Assembly: GCF_003326755.1 (NCBI RefSeq)
Contig: NZ_JPWH01000002.1
Location: 124,001-188,000, forward strand
From: Thalassospira profundimaris
GTDB lineage: Bacteria; Pseudomonadota; Alphaproteobacteria; Rhodospirillales; Thalassospiraceae
Direction of reading: 5' to 3'
Length of the DNA stretch: 64,000 nt
Made by a program: the position numbers and the translations under genes. Below are positions 19,628 through 28,371 of the stretch, piece after piece. The stretch's first letter is position 1. Each line of letters starts with the position of its first letter. Under the pieces are notes generated by a model. That model had not been told where the DNA came from. It worked only from the letters and a program-made list of their open reading frames with translations, and did not search any database.

Positions 19628-19787
19628 AAGGTCATCCTGTATAAGGGGAGGGCGCAAGAAAGCGCGACATATGGCCGGCATCTTAAACAGGGTTTTATTG
19701 CGTCGCCAATGTGTTTCGTGAAAACCGGGCGGACACGATTTTGTGTGACAAGACCGTTGTAAAACGCGCAAAAAAATGCGTCCGCCC

Positions 19788-19813
19788 CTTGCGAAAGAAA
19801 AAATGCCATCTAT
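19788..19813 (+). promoter_or_regulatory. Candidate heat-shock (sigma-32 type) promoter of hsp20
   Basis: CCCCTTGCGA (-35 core CTTG at 19788-19791) and CCATCTAT (19806-19813) resemble the alphaproteobacterial RpoH pattern CTTGAA / CCATAT-type with a short spacer. It would give a leader of about 95 nt before the Hsp20 start. Confidence 0.5.
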
Positions 19814-19825
19814 CTTCTGGTTTGA

Positions 19826-19910
19826 AAGGCCAAGGTGGCCTTGATCGCGCAAAGGTTGCAGCCTGACTGGACCAAAAAGCGCAAGAATGCTCGTCTTGTA
19901 TGGAGAGTGA
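19826..19910 (+). promoter_or_regulatory. Structured hsp20 leader, possible ROSE-like RNA thermometer
   Basis: The leader has a perfect hairpin AAGGCC/GGCCTT (19826-19842). Just before the start, TGCTCGTC (19888-19895) can pair imperfectly with GGAGAGTG (19902-19909) over a 6-nt loop. This would mask the ribosome site with a G-A mismatch and several G-U pairs, as in ROSE elements. It is a structural inference by eye. Confidence 0.35.
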
Positions 19911-19912
19911 TT

Positions 19913-20425
19913 ATGACTGGTCTTATGAATTACAATGGTGGTTCCCGTCGTTCGGCAAATGTCCCCACATTCGTCGATCCTTTTGGTGTGCTGACACGCG
20001 ATATTGATCGGGTGCTTGGCTCGTTCCTGCCCTTTGGCGGACTTGCTTCGTCGGCAGACCGTGGAGACGGGGAAGTGGCCGAAACCGCAAGAATGCTCAA
20101 TCCGCGCATCGATATTCACGAAGATGACACGGCAATTGAGTTGAGTGCCGAATTGCCCGGTGTCGAGCAGGATGACGTTGATGTTTCCGTTCTTGAAGGC
20201 GTTTTGACCATCAAGGGGGAAAAGAAATCGACCCGCGAAAGCAAAGAAGGTGCCCGCGTGATTGAACGCAGCTATGGCAGCTTTACCCGGTCTTTCCGTC
20301 TGCCCGACAATATCGATGCGGACAATATTTCGGCAACGTTCAAAAATGGTGTTCTGACGCTTTCTCTGCCTAAGGTTGCAGAGCAAAAGCCGGAACCGCG
20401 TAAAATTACGGTTGCCGGTGCCTGA
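19913..20425 (+). CDS. Hsp20/alpha-crystallin small heat shock protein
   Basis: A 170-aa small heat shock protein that holds unfolded proteins in soluble oligomers. The alpha-crystallin domain spans about residues 65-165, with IDIHEDDTAIELSAELPG, GVLTIKGEKK and the closing FKNGVLTLSLPK. The start at 19913 has GGAG about 7 nt upstream; an upstream in-frame ATG would add 26 atypical residues. It stands alone between its promoter and terminator. Confidence 0.93.
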   Translation: MTGLMNYNGGSRRSANVPTFVDPFGVLTRDIDRVLGSFLPFGGLASSADRGDGEVAETARMLNPRIDIHEDDTAIELSAELPGVEQDDVDVSVLEGVLTIKGEKKSTRESKEGARVIERSYGSFTRSFRLPDNIDADNISATFKNGVLTLSLPKVAEQKPEPRKITVAGA

Positions 20426-20452
20426 TAGACGCTGACACTGCGGAAATAAAGG

Positions 20453-20480
20453 CGGGCGGGGAAATCCCCGCCCGTTTTTT
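20453..20480 (+). terminator. Terminator after hsp20
   Basis: CGGGCGGGG (20453-20461) pairs with CCCCGCCCG (20466-20474), followed by six T. The convergent gene ends 31 nt further on and could use the stem from the other side. Confidence 0.88.
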
Positions 20481-20510
20481 GATATCAGTCGCGCGGCAGA
20501 AGGGCCGCAA

Positions 20511-21611
20511 TCAGGCGCTGTGACGGTCCAGCTTGACGTCAAAAATGCCGGTTTCATCAAACCGGTCAAAGGCAGCCTGCCACGGGGCAAGGTCAATGCC
20601 CTGATCTTTGATCCATTGCGGGTTGTAATAGGTATCGCGATAACGATCCCCGCCATCGCATAACAATGTCACGACTGAGCCGGTTTCTCCGGCTTTTTTC
20701 ATCTCGCTGATCAGGGTCAGGGTTGCAACAAGGTTGGTGCCGGTTGACCCGCCACAGCGACGGCCAAGATGTTTTTCCAGATAGGGCAGGGCGGCAAAGC
20801 TTGCGGCATCGGGAATGCGCATCATGTGATCGACCACAGTGGGGTTGAAGCTGGGTTCAACGCGCGGGCGGCCAATGCCTTCAACCCGCGAACCACACGT
20901 CCCGGTAATGGATGTGTCGCCTTTGGCATAGGCATCGTAGAAAACCGAATTTTCCGGGTCGGCGACACAGAGTTCGCAGCCATTTGCCAGAACCTTGCCA
21001 TAGCGGATGAAGCGGCCAATGGTCGATGATGTGCCGCCTGTACCAGCGCCGACCACAATCCAGCGTGGGGTGGGGTGAGGTTCGCGGGCAAGCTGTTCAA
21101 AGATGCTTTCGGCGATATTGTTGTTGCCGCGCCAGTCGGTGGCGCGTTCGGCATAGGTGAACTGGTCCATGTAATGGCCGTTCAATTCGCGCGCCAGACG
21201 ATGGGATTCATCGTAAATCATACTGCCATTATCCACCAGGTGGCATTCGCCGCCATAAAAGGTGATTTTGGCAATTTTCTGCGGTGATGTGGTTTTGGGC
21301 ATGACGGCAATAAAGCGCAGGCCGAGCAGACGGGCAAAATAGGCCTCGGATACGGCGGTAGAGCCACTTGATGCCTCGATAATCGGGGTGTCTTTGGTGA
21401 TCCAGCCATTGCAAAGGCCATATAAAAACAGCGACCGTGCCAGGCGGTGTTTCAGGCTGCCGCTGGGGTGGGTTGATTCATCCTTGAGATAGAGACCAAT
21501 ACCGTCAAGCTGTGGCAGATCAAGCTTGATCAGATGGGTATCGGCGGAGCGGGTGAAATCGGCTTCGATCCGGGCGATGGCATCGGCCACCCATTGGCGA
21601 TCCTGGGACAT
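20511..21611 (-). CDS. PLP-dependent cysteine synthase / desulfhydrase-like enzyme
   Basis: A 366-aa fold-type II PLP enzyme. Lys54 in HPSGSLKHR is the PLP lysine, GAGTGGTSS near residue 190 is the phosphate-binding loop, and SSGSTA near residue 85 fits the substrate loop. It has the CysK/CBS fold but differs from housekeeping CysK: the N terminus is unlike CysK, and the C-terminal half carries [18 protein letters not shown] and CGGSTGTNL, features of the Cds1-type cysteine desulfhydrase group. Its reaction is therefore probably cysteine breakdown or another beta-replacement. AGGA favours the ATG at 21611; an ATG two codons earlier (21617) is possible. No sulfur genes are nearby. Confidence 0.8.
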   Translation of the reverse strand: MSQDRQWVADAIARIEADFTRSADTHLIKLDLPQLDGIGLYLKDESTHPSGSLKHRLARSLFLYGLCNGWITKDTPIIEASSGSTAVSEAYFARLLGLRFIAVMPKTTSPQKIAKITFYGGECHLVDNGSMIYDESHRLARELNGHYMDQFTYAERATDWRGNNNIAESIFEQLAREPHPTPRWIVVGAGTGGTSSTIGRFIRYGKVLANGCELCVADPENSVFYDAYAKGDTSITGTCGSRVEGIGRPRVEPSFNPTVVDHMMRIPDAASFAALPYLEKHLGRRCGGSTGTNLVATLTLISEMKKAGETGSVVTLLCDGGDRYRDTYYNPQWIKDQGIDLAPWQAAFDRFDETGIFDVKLDRHSA

Positions 21612-21736
21612 GGTCATCCTGTTTTCATCAATTACGTCTTTGGAAGAACTTCAAGCTGTTTCGTTTAGTGGATCATTATACATAAATCTAGCGTAGTTTT
21701 GAAAATTGCTTGCTAATCAAATTTTCAGAGATAGGC

Positions 21737-21742
21737 TATAAT
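21737..21742 (+). promoter_or_regulatory. Possible -10 box for fliN
   Basis: A perfect TATAAT lies 56 nt before the fliN start in an AT-rich stretch. No good -35 is found at 17 nt; TTGCTA at 21710-21715 is 21 nt away. Confidence 0.35.
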
Positions 21743-21797
21743 TTCGTTTCAACGGAGGAAATCCGTTCAAACCCGTTTTGCAGGATCGCTGGTAGAT

Positions 21798-22100
21798 ATG
21801 GCCGATAGTGACAAAGACCCTTACGAAAAACGCTATGGCGAAAGCGAAATTGGCGCGGCTTATGATATTCCGGTGCGTGTTTCGACCGTGATCGGCAAAA
21901 GCCAGATTCAGGTGGCGCAATTAATGCGCCTGACCCGGGGGGCTGTGCTGGAGCTGGATCGCAAGGTAGGTGAACCGGTTGACATTTATGTTAATAACCG
22001 GTTGGTGGCACGCGGTGAACTGGTGGTGGTGGATGACCGCCTGGGGGTGACAATTACCGAAGTGATCAAATCGGGCATGGTGATTGAAACCCATCATTAA
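21798..22100 (+). CDS. fliN: Flagellar motor switch protein FliN
   Basis: A 100-aa protein made almost entirely of the SpoA/FliN C-terminal domain: IPVRVSTVIGKSQIQVAQLM, the GAVLELDRKVGEPVDIYVNN core and LVARGELVVVDDRLGVTIT. FliN forms part of the C-ring that switches flagellar rotation. The protein is short and has only a brief charged N terminus. It stands alone, with its own promoter-like region and terminator and no other flagellar gene in the window; in most genomes fliN lies with fliG/fliF/fliM. A paralogous SpoA-domain role, for example in chemotaxis signal termination, cannot be excluded. Confidence 0.88.
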   Translation: MADSDKDPYEKRYGESEIGAAYDIPVRVSTVIGKSQIQVAQLMRLTRGAVLELDRKVGEPVDIYVNNRLVARGELVVVDDRLGVTITEVIKSGMVIETHH

Positions 22101-22134
22101 CGGGTTTCTTCCCATTGCCAGTGTGCGTTTGTGA

Positions 22135-22159
22135 CCCTGCCACCCTGGCAGGGTTTTTT
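22135..22159 (+). terminator. Terminator after fliN
   Basis: CCCTGCCA (22135-22142) pairs with TGGCAGGG (22146-22153) over a 3-nt loop, followed by six T. Confidence 0.88.
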
Positions 22160-22406
22160 ATTTCCGCAATCGTCATGGAACCCGGCGCGCTGATGTCGCG
22201 TTTGGGAATTAAACGCATTCTATCTGCCTGGTTCTTTGGTGCGGGGAGAGGTTTTCCGCCTTCTGTGCGCCAACGGGAACGGGCAGATAAAATGTGCCCT
22301 TGATGTGTGCGACGGTTATTTCATGTTTGCTGTGTAGCCCCTGAGGAAAGGGGCCGGATTACATCCTTAAACCGTTGCCCAATTGCAAAACGAAATGGGA
22401 CAGAAG
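22160..22406. other. Intergenic region before gcd
   Basis: No gene is supported. It must contain the gcd promoter, but no clear -35/-10 pair is visible to me. Confidence 0.3.
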
Positions 22407-24749
22407 ATGGTTAATCTGCTGAGCGTTGTCGTCTTTGCATTGATCGGTGCCGTGCTTGCCGCTGGTGGCGCATGGCTGATCGTGCTGGGCGGAAGCTGGT
22501 ATTATGCCATTGCCGGTATCGCCTTTTTGATCGCCGCGTGGCTGTTGCACCGCCGTAAACCGATTGTGCTTTGGTTTTATGCGGCTTTTTTGATCGTTAG
22601 TCTGGTTTGGGCCCTGTGGGAAGTGGGCCTGGACTGGTGGCAGCTTGCCCCGCGGGGCGGTGTGCCGGTAGTGCTGGGTTTGTGGTTGTTAACGCCTTGG
22701 GTGCGTCGTGGGCTGGCGCCGTGCGCGCCGGACGCCAAAACACCCAATGGCTTTGGCCTGAGCATGGCTGTCGTCGTGACGGTTGTGGTGGCTGTGGCGG
22801 GCATGATGAATGACCCAACCGCCATTAAAGGCCGGCTTAATGACACGGCGGTGGTCGAAAACCCCGATATGGGCAATGCCATGCCTGCGGGCGACTGGCA
22901 TCAATATGGACGTACCCAATATGGCCAGCGTTATTCGCCGCTGGATCAGGTCAATGTCAGTAATGTGGCTGATTTGACGGAAGCCTGGCGGTATCAGACC
23001 GGTGATGTGCGTCGTTCCGAAGACGTGCCCGAAACCACCTATCAGGTGACGCCGCTTAAGGTGGATGATACCCTTTATCTTTGTACACCGCACAGTTGGG
23101 CTGTGGCGATTGATGCCAAAACCGGCACCGAAAAATGGAAATTTGACCCCAAGGTTGGCATGAATTCCGACCGGCAGCATCAAACCTGCCGGGGTGTGAC
23201 CTATTACGCCGATCAAAATGCCCAAGCCGGGGATCATTGTGCCAAACGGATTTATCTGCCGACGTCTGACGCCCGCCTGATTGCGCTGGATGCAAAGGAT
23301 GGCAGCATTTGCGAAAGCTTTGCCGATAATGGCACCCTGCATCTTGAGCAGAATATGCCGCACAAGCCGTCGGGCTATTATTATTCCACATCACCGCCGG
23401 TTGCTGTTGATGGCAAGATCATTATTGGCGGGGCAGTGAATGACAATTATTCGACCAAGGAACAGTCGGGTGTTATTCGTGCCTTTGATATACATACGGG
23501 CGAATTGTTGTGGAATTGGGATTCCGGCAATCCGACAGAAACCGAACCATTAAAAGATGGCGAAACCTACACCACCAATTCGCCCAATAGCTGGTCGGTA
23601 TTTTCCGTCGATGAAGAACTGGGCATGGTTTACATCCCGCTGGGCAATCAGGTGCCCGACCAGTTGGGGATGAACCGGAGTGCGAGTGTCGAGAAATATT
23701 CATCCTCGATTGTGGCCTTAAGCATTAAGACCGGGCAGGTGCAGTGGGTGCGCCAGACCGTGCATCATGACTTGTGGGATATGGATGTGCCGGCCCAGCC
23801 GGTTTTGGTAAATATCTCCGATGAAATGGGCAATGAAACCCCGGCCCTGGTTGGGCCGACCAAGCAGGGTGATATCTATGTGCTGGATCGTCGTACTGGC
23901 GAACCGCTTATTAAAGTGCGCGAAAAACCGGCCCCGGGGGGCGCGATCCCCGAGGATCATACGGCACCGACCCAGCCGGTATCAGACCTGACCTTTATGC
24001 CGGAAAAACTGACCGGGCATGATATGTGGGGCATTACCCTGTTTGACCAGTTGGCCTGCCGAATTCAGTTCCACAAACTGAAATATGAAGGGCGCTATAC
24101 GCCGCCCTCCCTTCAGGGGTCGCTGATTTATCCGGGTAATTTTGGCACCTTTAACTGGGGTAGCGTTGCCGTGGACCCCAAACGCCAGGTGATGTTTGGC
24201 ATGCCGACCTATCTGGCCTTTACCTCCAAGCTGATCCCGCGAGACGAAGTGCCGCCTCAGGGATCAAAAAAAGCCAGTGAAATGGGCATTAACCAAAATG
24301 AAGGCGCACCTTATGCCGTCAGCATGGGGCCGTTCCTCTCGCCACTTGGTATTCCCTGCCAGTCCCCGCCTTGGGGTTATGTTGCCGGGGCCGATTTGCG
24401 CGATGGCAAAATTGCCTACAAGCATAAAAACGGTACCGTTTACGACATGACACCCCTGCCGCTGAAAATCAAACTGGGTGTGCCCGGCATCGGCGGGCCG
24501 ATGATTACGGCAGGCGGCGTGGCCTTTTTGGGGGCGGCCGTGGATGATTATTTCCGCGCCTATGACCTGACCACCGGGAAACAATTGTGGGAAACACGCC
24601 TTCCCGCAGGCGGGCAATCCACCCCGATGACCTATACCACCGATGACGGCACACAATATGTTGTGATTGTGGCCGGTGGTCATGGCTCTATCGGTACCAA
24701 ACCCGGTGACTATGTGATGGCTTATAAATTGCCTGATCAGAAAAACTAG
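22407..24749 (+). CDS. gcd: Membrane-bound PQQ-dependent glucose dehydrogenase
   Basis: About 780 aa. The N-terminal 130 residues form five membrane segments, and the rest is a periplasmic eight-bladed PQQ propeller. Recognisable pieces are GDWHQYGRTQYGQRYSPL, TPLKVDDTLYLCTPH, the VHHDLWDMDVPAQP motif near the active site and the C-terminal LPAGGQSTPMTY. It oxidises glucose (and other aldoses) to gluconolactone in the periplasm and passes electrons to ubiquinone. The length matches Gcd (about 790-800). ATG at 22407 has GGGACAG upstream; in-frame ATG (22395) and TTG (22383) lie just before it. No pqq biosynthesis genes are in the window. Confidence 0.93.
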   Translation: MVNLLSVVVFALIGAVLAAGGAWLIVLGGSWYYAIAGIAFLIAAWLLHRRKPIVLWFYAAFLIVSLVWALWEVGLDWWQLAPRGGVPVVLGLWLLTPWVRRGLAPCAPDAKTPNGFGLSMAVVVTVVVAVAGMMNDPTAIKGRLNDTAVVENPDMGNAMPAGDWHQYGRTQYGQRYSPLDQVNVSNVADLTEAWRYQTGDVRRSEDVPETTYQVTPLKVDDTLYLCTPHSWAVAIDAKTGTEKWKFDPKVGMNSDRQHQTCRGVTYYADQNAQAGDHCAKRIYLPTSDARLIALDAKDGSICESFADNGTLHLEQNMPHKPSGYYYSTSPPVAVDGKIIIGGAVNDNYSTKEQSGVIRAFDIHTGELLWNWDSGNPTETEPLKDGETYTTNSPNSWSVFSVDEELGMVYIPLGNQVPDQLGMNRSASVEKYSSSIVALSIKTGQVQWVRQTVHHDLWDMDVPAQPVLVNISDEMGNETPALVGPTKQGDIYVLDRRTGEPLIKVREKPAPGGAIPEDHTAPTQPVSDLTFMPEKLTGHDMWGITLFDQLACRIQFHKLKYEGRYTPPSLQGSLIYPGNFGTFNWGSVAVDPKRQVMFGMPTYLAFTSKLIPRDEVPPQGSKKASEMGINQNEGAPYAVSMGPFLSPLGIPCQSPPWGYVAGADLRDGKIAYKHKNGTVYDMTPLPLKIKLGVPGIGGPMITAGGVAFLGAAVDDYFRAYDLTTGKQLWETRLPAGGQSTPMTYTTDDGTQYVVIVAGGHGSIGTKPGDYVMAYKLPDQKN

Positions 24750-24813
24750 GGCCTGTACCGGTTCGTCTGTCAGAAGGTCTTTAGGGGTTTGTGACAGGCG
24801 CCGGACGGATCAG

Positions 24814-24840
24814 GGGAGCCCCATTTGCGGGCTCCCTTTT
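24814..24840 (+). terminator. Terminator after gcd
   Basis: GGGAGCCC (24814-24821) pairs with GGGCTCCC (24829-24836), followed by TTTTG and a further TTTT. Confidence 0.85.
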
Positions 24841-25342
24841 GTTTTGGGCGATTTTTGGAATGGCTCGAATCGAACTGGAAATGTTGCCGGAAACAGGGAC
24901 TTTTGTGCCCGGAGATAACCTGCTGGTTGCAGGTAGGGTCATTTTACGGTCCTGAATAGGGTCAAAAGCGGCCTTGATGGCTTTCAGATGTTTTTCTTGA
25001 CGGTTTCGGGCTGGCTGCGCCGATCGTTTGCGAATCATTGAATATCCCGGCTTGCAATAAAATTGATACAATCGATGGATAAAAAATTCGCCGTCAATAC
25101 CAGATATAGTGTTTTCAAACCGATCAGGAACAGGCATATACTTGCCCCGCAAATAAAAAGGGACACGGGAACACACCCGTAAGACACCACCAGATCCGGT
25201 CTGAACAGCTTGTTGTTCGCGTGATATATGCGCGGATACGGGGTTGTTTTGTGTGATCAAGGTGGGCGGTGTGTCCCGTCGTGAAAGTTTTTGACGACGT
25301 ATCGGTAATGACCGGTAAAACCATAGTTTGAGGGATACCAGC
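24841..25342. other. Long intergenic region and leader of nrdA
   Basis: About 500 nt without a supported gene. A minus-strand reading frame crosses it but runs through the gcd terminator and resembles no protein family I know. A small hairpin ACGGG/CCCGT (25165-25180) and an NrdR-box-like palindrome (25097-25112) are present. I looked for a cobalamin riboswitch and saw no B12-box. Confidence 0.4.
25097..25112. promoter_or_regulatory. Candidate NrdR box upstream of nrdAB
   Basis: Read on the minus strand the site is ACACTATATCTGGTAT, matching 13 of 16 positions of the NrdR consensus ACACTATATATTGTGT as I recall it. A weaker site centred 32 bp downstream (25129-25144) would give the usual tandem, three-turn spacing. 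It lies about 230 nt before the nrdA start. Confidence 0.4.
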
Positions 25343-27220
25343 ATGAAAATGCTAGATGTCGTGCAGCATGAAAAAGGCGCGCGGGTTATTGTTGACCGTA
25401 CACGTGACGAATTGCTCACCGATTTTGGCAAGGCCGTCCTGACCGACCGTTACCTGATGCCCGGAGAAAGCTACCAGGATCTGTTTGCCCGCGTTGCCAG
25501 CTATTATGGTGACGATGCCGATCATGCGCAGCGCATCTATGACTATATTTCCAAGCACTGGTTCATGCCGGCAACGCCGATTTTGTCCAACGGTGGCACG
25601 AGCCGTGGCCTGCCAATTTCGTGCTTTTTGAACGAAGCAGACGATAATCTTTCCGGCATTGTGGATTTGTGGACGGAAAATGTGTGGCTGGCGGCGCGTG
25701 GTGGCGGCATCGGTTCCTATTGGGGGAATTTGCGGTCCATCGGTGAAAAAGTTGGCAAGAACGGCAAAACATCGGGTGTTGTGCCCTTTATCCGCGTAAT
25801 GGACAGCCTGACGCTGGCGATCAGCCAGGGGTCGCTGCGGCGCGGGTCGGCGGCGGTTTACCTGCCGGTCAGCCACCCGGAAATTGAAGAATTTGCTGAA
25901 ATGCGCCGCCCGACCGGCGGGGACCCGAACCGTAAAACCCCGAACCTGCATCAGGGGGTCGCCATTTCGGATGCCTTCATGCGTGCGGTGGAAAATGACG
26001 AGGAATGGGCCCTGACATCGCCCAAGGACGGACATGTCGTGCGCAAGGTTTCGGCCCGTTCACTGTGGATCCGTTTGCTGACCTCGCGGGTGGAAACCGG
26101 CGAACCCTATATGCTGTTTATCGATACGGTGAACCGTGCGGTGCCGCAGCATCACAAAATGGCGGGGCTGAGCGTTAAAACATCGAACCTGTGTGCTGAA
26201 ATCACATTGCCGACCGGCCGCGACCAGCATGGGGGGGATCGCACGGCGGTGTGCTGCCTGTCGTCGCTGAACCTTGAACATTATCTGACCTGGAAGGATG
26301 ATCCGCAATTCATCGAAGATGTGTTGCGCTTCCTCGATAATGTTCTGGAAGATTTTATTGAAAATGCGCCTGACAGCATGGCACGTGCGAAATATTCCGC
26401 GATGCGCGAACGTTCGGTTGGCCTGGGTGTGATGGGTTTCCATTCCTTCCTGCAGTCACAGGGCATTCCCATTGAAGGCGTGATGAGCAAGGTCTGGAAC
26501 AACCAGATTTTTGATCATGTGCAAAAGCAGGCTGATGCGGCATCGGAAAAGCTGGCAGAGGAGCGGGGCTCCTGCCCGGATGCGCAGGAATATGGTATGA
26601 AGGCGCGTTTTTCCAACAAAACCGCAATTGCACCGACGGCCTCGATCTCGATCATTTGTGGCGGGGCGTCGCCGGGGATCGAACCGATGGCGGCCAATTC
26701 CTATACTCACAAAACGCTGTCGGGCTCGTTTAACGTGCGCAACAAATATCTCGCACAAATTCTTGAGGAAAAAGGCCAGAATAACGAACAGGTCTGGACC
26801 TCGATCACGGTCAATGAAGGGTCGGTGCAGCATCTGGATTTTCTGTCCGATCTGGAAAAGGACATTTTCAAAACCGCGTTTGAAATTGACCAGCGCTGGC
26901 TGATCGAACTGGCGGGGGATCGCGCGTCCAAGATTGATCAGGCGCAGTCGTTAAACATCTTCCTGCCATCAAATGTGCATAAGCGCGATTTGCACCAGAT
27001 CCATTTCCAGGCATGGAAGAAGGGTGTCAAAAGCCTGTATTACTGCCGGTCAAAATCGATCCAGCGGGCCGAAGTTGTGGCCAATGTGCCGCGCAAGGAA
27101 AAAGCAGCCGAGCTGGATATCGATGCCGTGCTGGCCGCAGCGCGGGCCGCAGGAAGTGCGGTTGCTGCCCAGGACGGCGGATCGCAAACCGAATATGAAG
27201 AATGCCTGGCGTGCCAGTAA
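25343..27220 (+). CDS. nrdA: Ribonucleoside-diphosphate reductase alpha subunit (class I)
   Basis: A 625-aa catalytic subunit that reduces NDPs to dNDPs. Active-site elements are present: the redox cysteine in LPISCFLN, the NLCAEITLP stretch with the radical cysteine and glutamate, CCLSSLNL with the second redox cysteine, and a C-terminal CLAC pair for re-reduction. It begins almost directly with the catalytic domain (TDRYLMPGESYQDLFARVA), so the N-terminal ATP-cone that gives dATP feedback in E. coli NrdA (about 760 aa) is absent. AGGGA precedes the ATG at 25343. nrdB follows after 24 nt. Confidence 0.95.
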   Translation: MKMLDVVQHEKGARVIVDRTRDELLTDFGKAVLTDRYLMPGESYQDLFARVASYYGDDADHAQRIYDYISKHWFMPATPILSNGGTSRGLPISCFLNEADDNLSGIVDLWTENVWLAARGGGIGSYWGNLRSIGEKVGKNGKTSGVVPFIRVMDSLTLAISQGSLRRGSAAVYLPVSHPEIEEFAEMRRPTGGDPNRKTPNLHQGVAISDAFMRAVENDEEWALTSPKDGHVVRKVSARSLWIRLLTSRVETGEPYMLFIDTVNRAVPQHHKMAGLSVKTSNLCAEITLPTGRDQHGGDRTAVCCLSSLNLEHYLTWKDDPQFIEDVLRFLDNVLEDFIENAPDSMARAKYSAMRERSVGLGVMGFHSFLQSQGIPIEGVMSKVWNNQIFDHVQKQADAASEKLAEERGSCPDAQEYGMKARFSNKTAIAPTASISIICGGASPGIEPMAANSYTHKTLSGSFNVRNKYLAQILEEKGQNNEQVWTSITVNEGSVQHLDFLSDLEKDIFKTAFEIDQRWLIELAGDRASKIDQAQSLNIFLPSNVHKRDLHQIHFQAWKKGVKSLYYCRSKSIQRAEVVANVPRKEKAAELDIDAVLAAARAAGSAVAAQDGGSQTEYEECLACQ

Positions 27221-27244
27221 GTTTTCGGCGGAAGAGAGATTGAG

Positions 27245-28273
27245 ATGACTGAAGAAAAGACGATGGACCTTCTGACCGAAAACCCGGTCTATAAGCCGTT
27301 TCGCTACCCCTGGGCCTATGAAGCCTGGCTGACCCAGCAGCAGATTCACTGGCTGCCGGAAGAAGTGCCGCTGGCCGATGACGTCAAGGACTGGAACCAC
27401 ACGATTACCGATGCGGAACGAAACCTGTTAACCCAGATTTTCCGGTTTTTTACCCAGTCGGATATCGAGGTGAATAACTGCTATATGCGGCATTACACCC
27501 GCGTGTTCAAACCGACCGAAGTGCAGATGATGTTGGCCGCGTTTTCCAACATGGAAACCATCCATGTGGCGGCTTATTCGCACCTGCTTGATACCATCGG
27601 TATGCCCGAGGCAGAGTATGAAGCCTTCTTCCAGTACAAGGAAATGAAGGACAAATACGATTACATGCAGATTTGGGGTATTGCCCCCGAAGATGAATAT
27701 ACCGACGAACGCGGCGATTTGCGCCTGACCGAAGACGGCATGCGCAAAATGGCAAAGACGCTGGCGGTATTTGGGGCCTTTACCGAAGGCCTGCAGCTTT
27801 TTGCATCCTTTGCCATGCTGATGAACTTCCCGCGCTTTAACAAGATGAAGGGCATGGGCCAGATCGTGACATGGTCGGTGCGTGATGAAAGCCTGCATTG
27901 CGAAAGCGTCATTCGTCTGTTCAAAACCTTTACCCGCGAAAACCCGCAGATTTGGGATGACGAAATGCGGGCCGATTTGCTTGAAGCCTGCCAGACGATT
28001 GTCACTCACGAAGATGCGTTCATTGATCTGGCATTCGAGGCTGGCGCGGTTGAGGGCCTGACGCCCGAAGATATCAAGCAATATATCCGCTATATTGCCG
28101 ATCGCCGTTTGACCCAGCTTGGGCTGGAGCCGACCTATCACATTGCCGAAAATCCGCTGCCGTGGATGGATGCGATGCTAAATGCGGTGGAACACACCAA
28201 TTTCTTTGAAAACCGGGCGACCGAATATTCCAAGGCGGCCACGCGGGGCACCTGGGATGAGGCATTTAGCTGA
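27245..28273 (+). CDS. nrdB: Ribonucleoside-diphosphate reductase beta subunit (class I)
   Basis: A 342-aa ferritin-like subunit that holds the diiron centre and tyrosyl radical. Metal ligands read as Asp73, Glu104, His107, Glu181, Glu215 and His218, and Tyr111 (HVAAYSH) stands where the radical tyrosine lies, matching class Ia. It too has no ATP-cone at either end. GAGAG precedes the ATG. It forms an operon with nrdA and is followed by a terminator. Maintenance genes such as a ferredoxin are not adjacent. Confidence 0.95.
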   Translation: MTEEKTMDLLTENPVYKPFRYPWAYEAWLTQQQIHWLPEEVPLADDVKDWNHTITDAERNLLTQIFRFFTQSDIEVNNCYMRHYTRVFKPTEVQMMLAAFSNMETIHVAAYSHLLDTIGMPEAEYEAFFQYKEMKDKYDYMQIWGIAPEDEYTDERGDLRLTEDGMRKMAKTLAVFGAFTEGLQLFASFAMLMNFPRFNKMKGMGQIVTWSVRDESLHCESVIRLFKTFTRENPQIWDDEMRADLLEACQTIVTHEDAFIDLAFEAGAVEGLTPEDIKQYIRYIADRRLTQLGLEPTYHIAENPLPWMDAMLNAVEHTNFFENRATEYSKAATRGTWDEAFS

Positions 28274-28303
28274 TTAAAGTGCCTTATGTCGCTTAGCTAT
28301 CAG

Positions 28304-28335
28304 GGCCTTTGCGAGATAATCGCGAAGGCCTTTTT
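28304..28335 (+). terminator. Terminator after nrdB
   Basis: GGCCTTTGCGA (28304-28314) pairs with TCGCGAAGGCC (28320-28330) with one G-U pair, followed by five T. Confidence 0.85.
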
Positions 28336-28371
28336 GCTGTTTTCGGGGCTGTCCCAAGGGAATGACGTACG

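Noticed and set aside
19628-20656. N-terminal extension of the old yellow enzyme frame
   Set aside because: It runs antisense through hsp20; the conserved OYE start and promoter spacing place the gene start at 19627.
24781-25431. 216-aa minus-strand frame between gcd and nrdA
   Set aside because: It crosses the gcd terminator and the start of nrdA, has no ribosome site I trust and resembles no known family.
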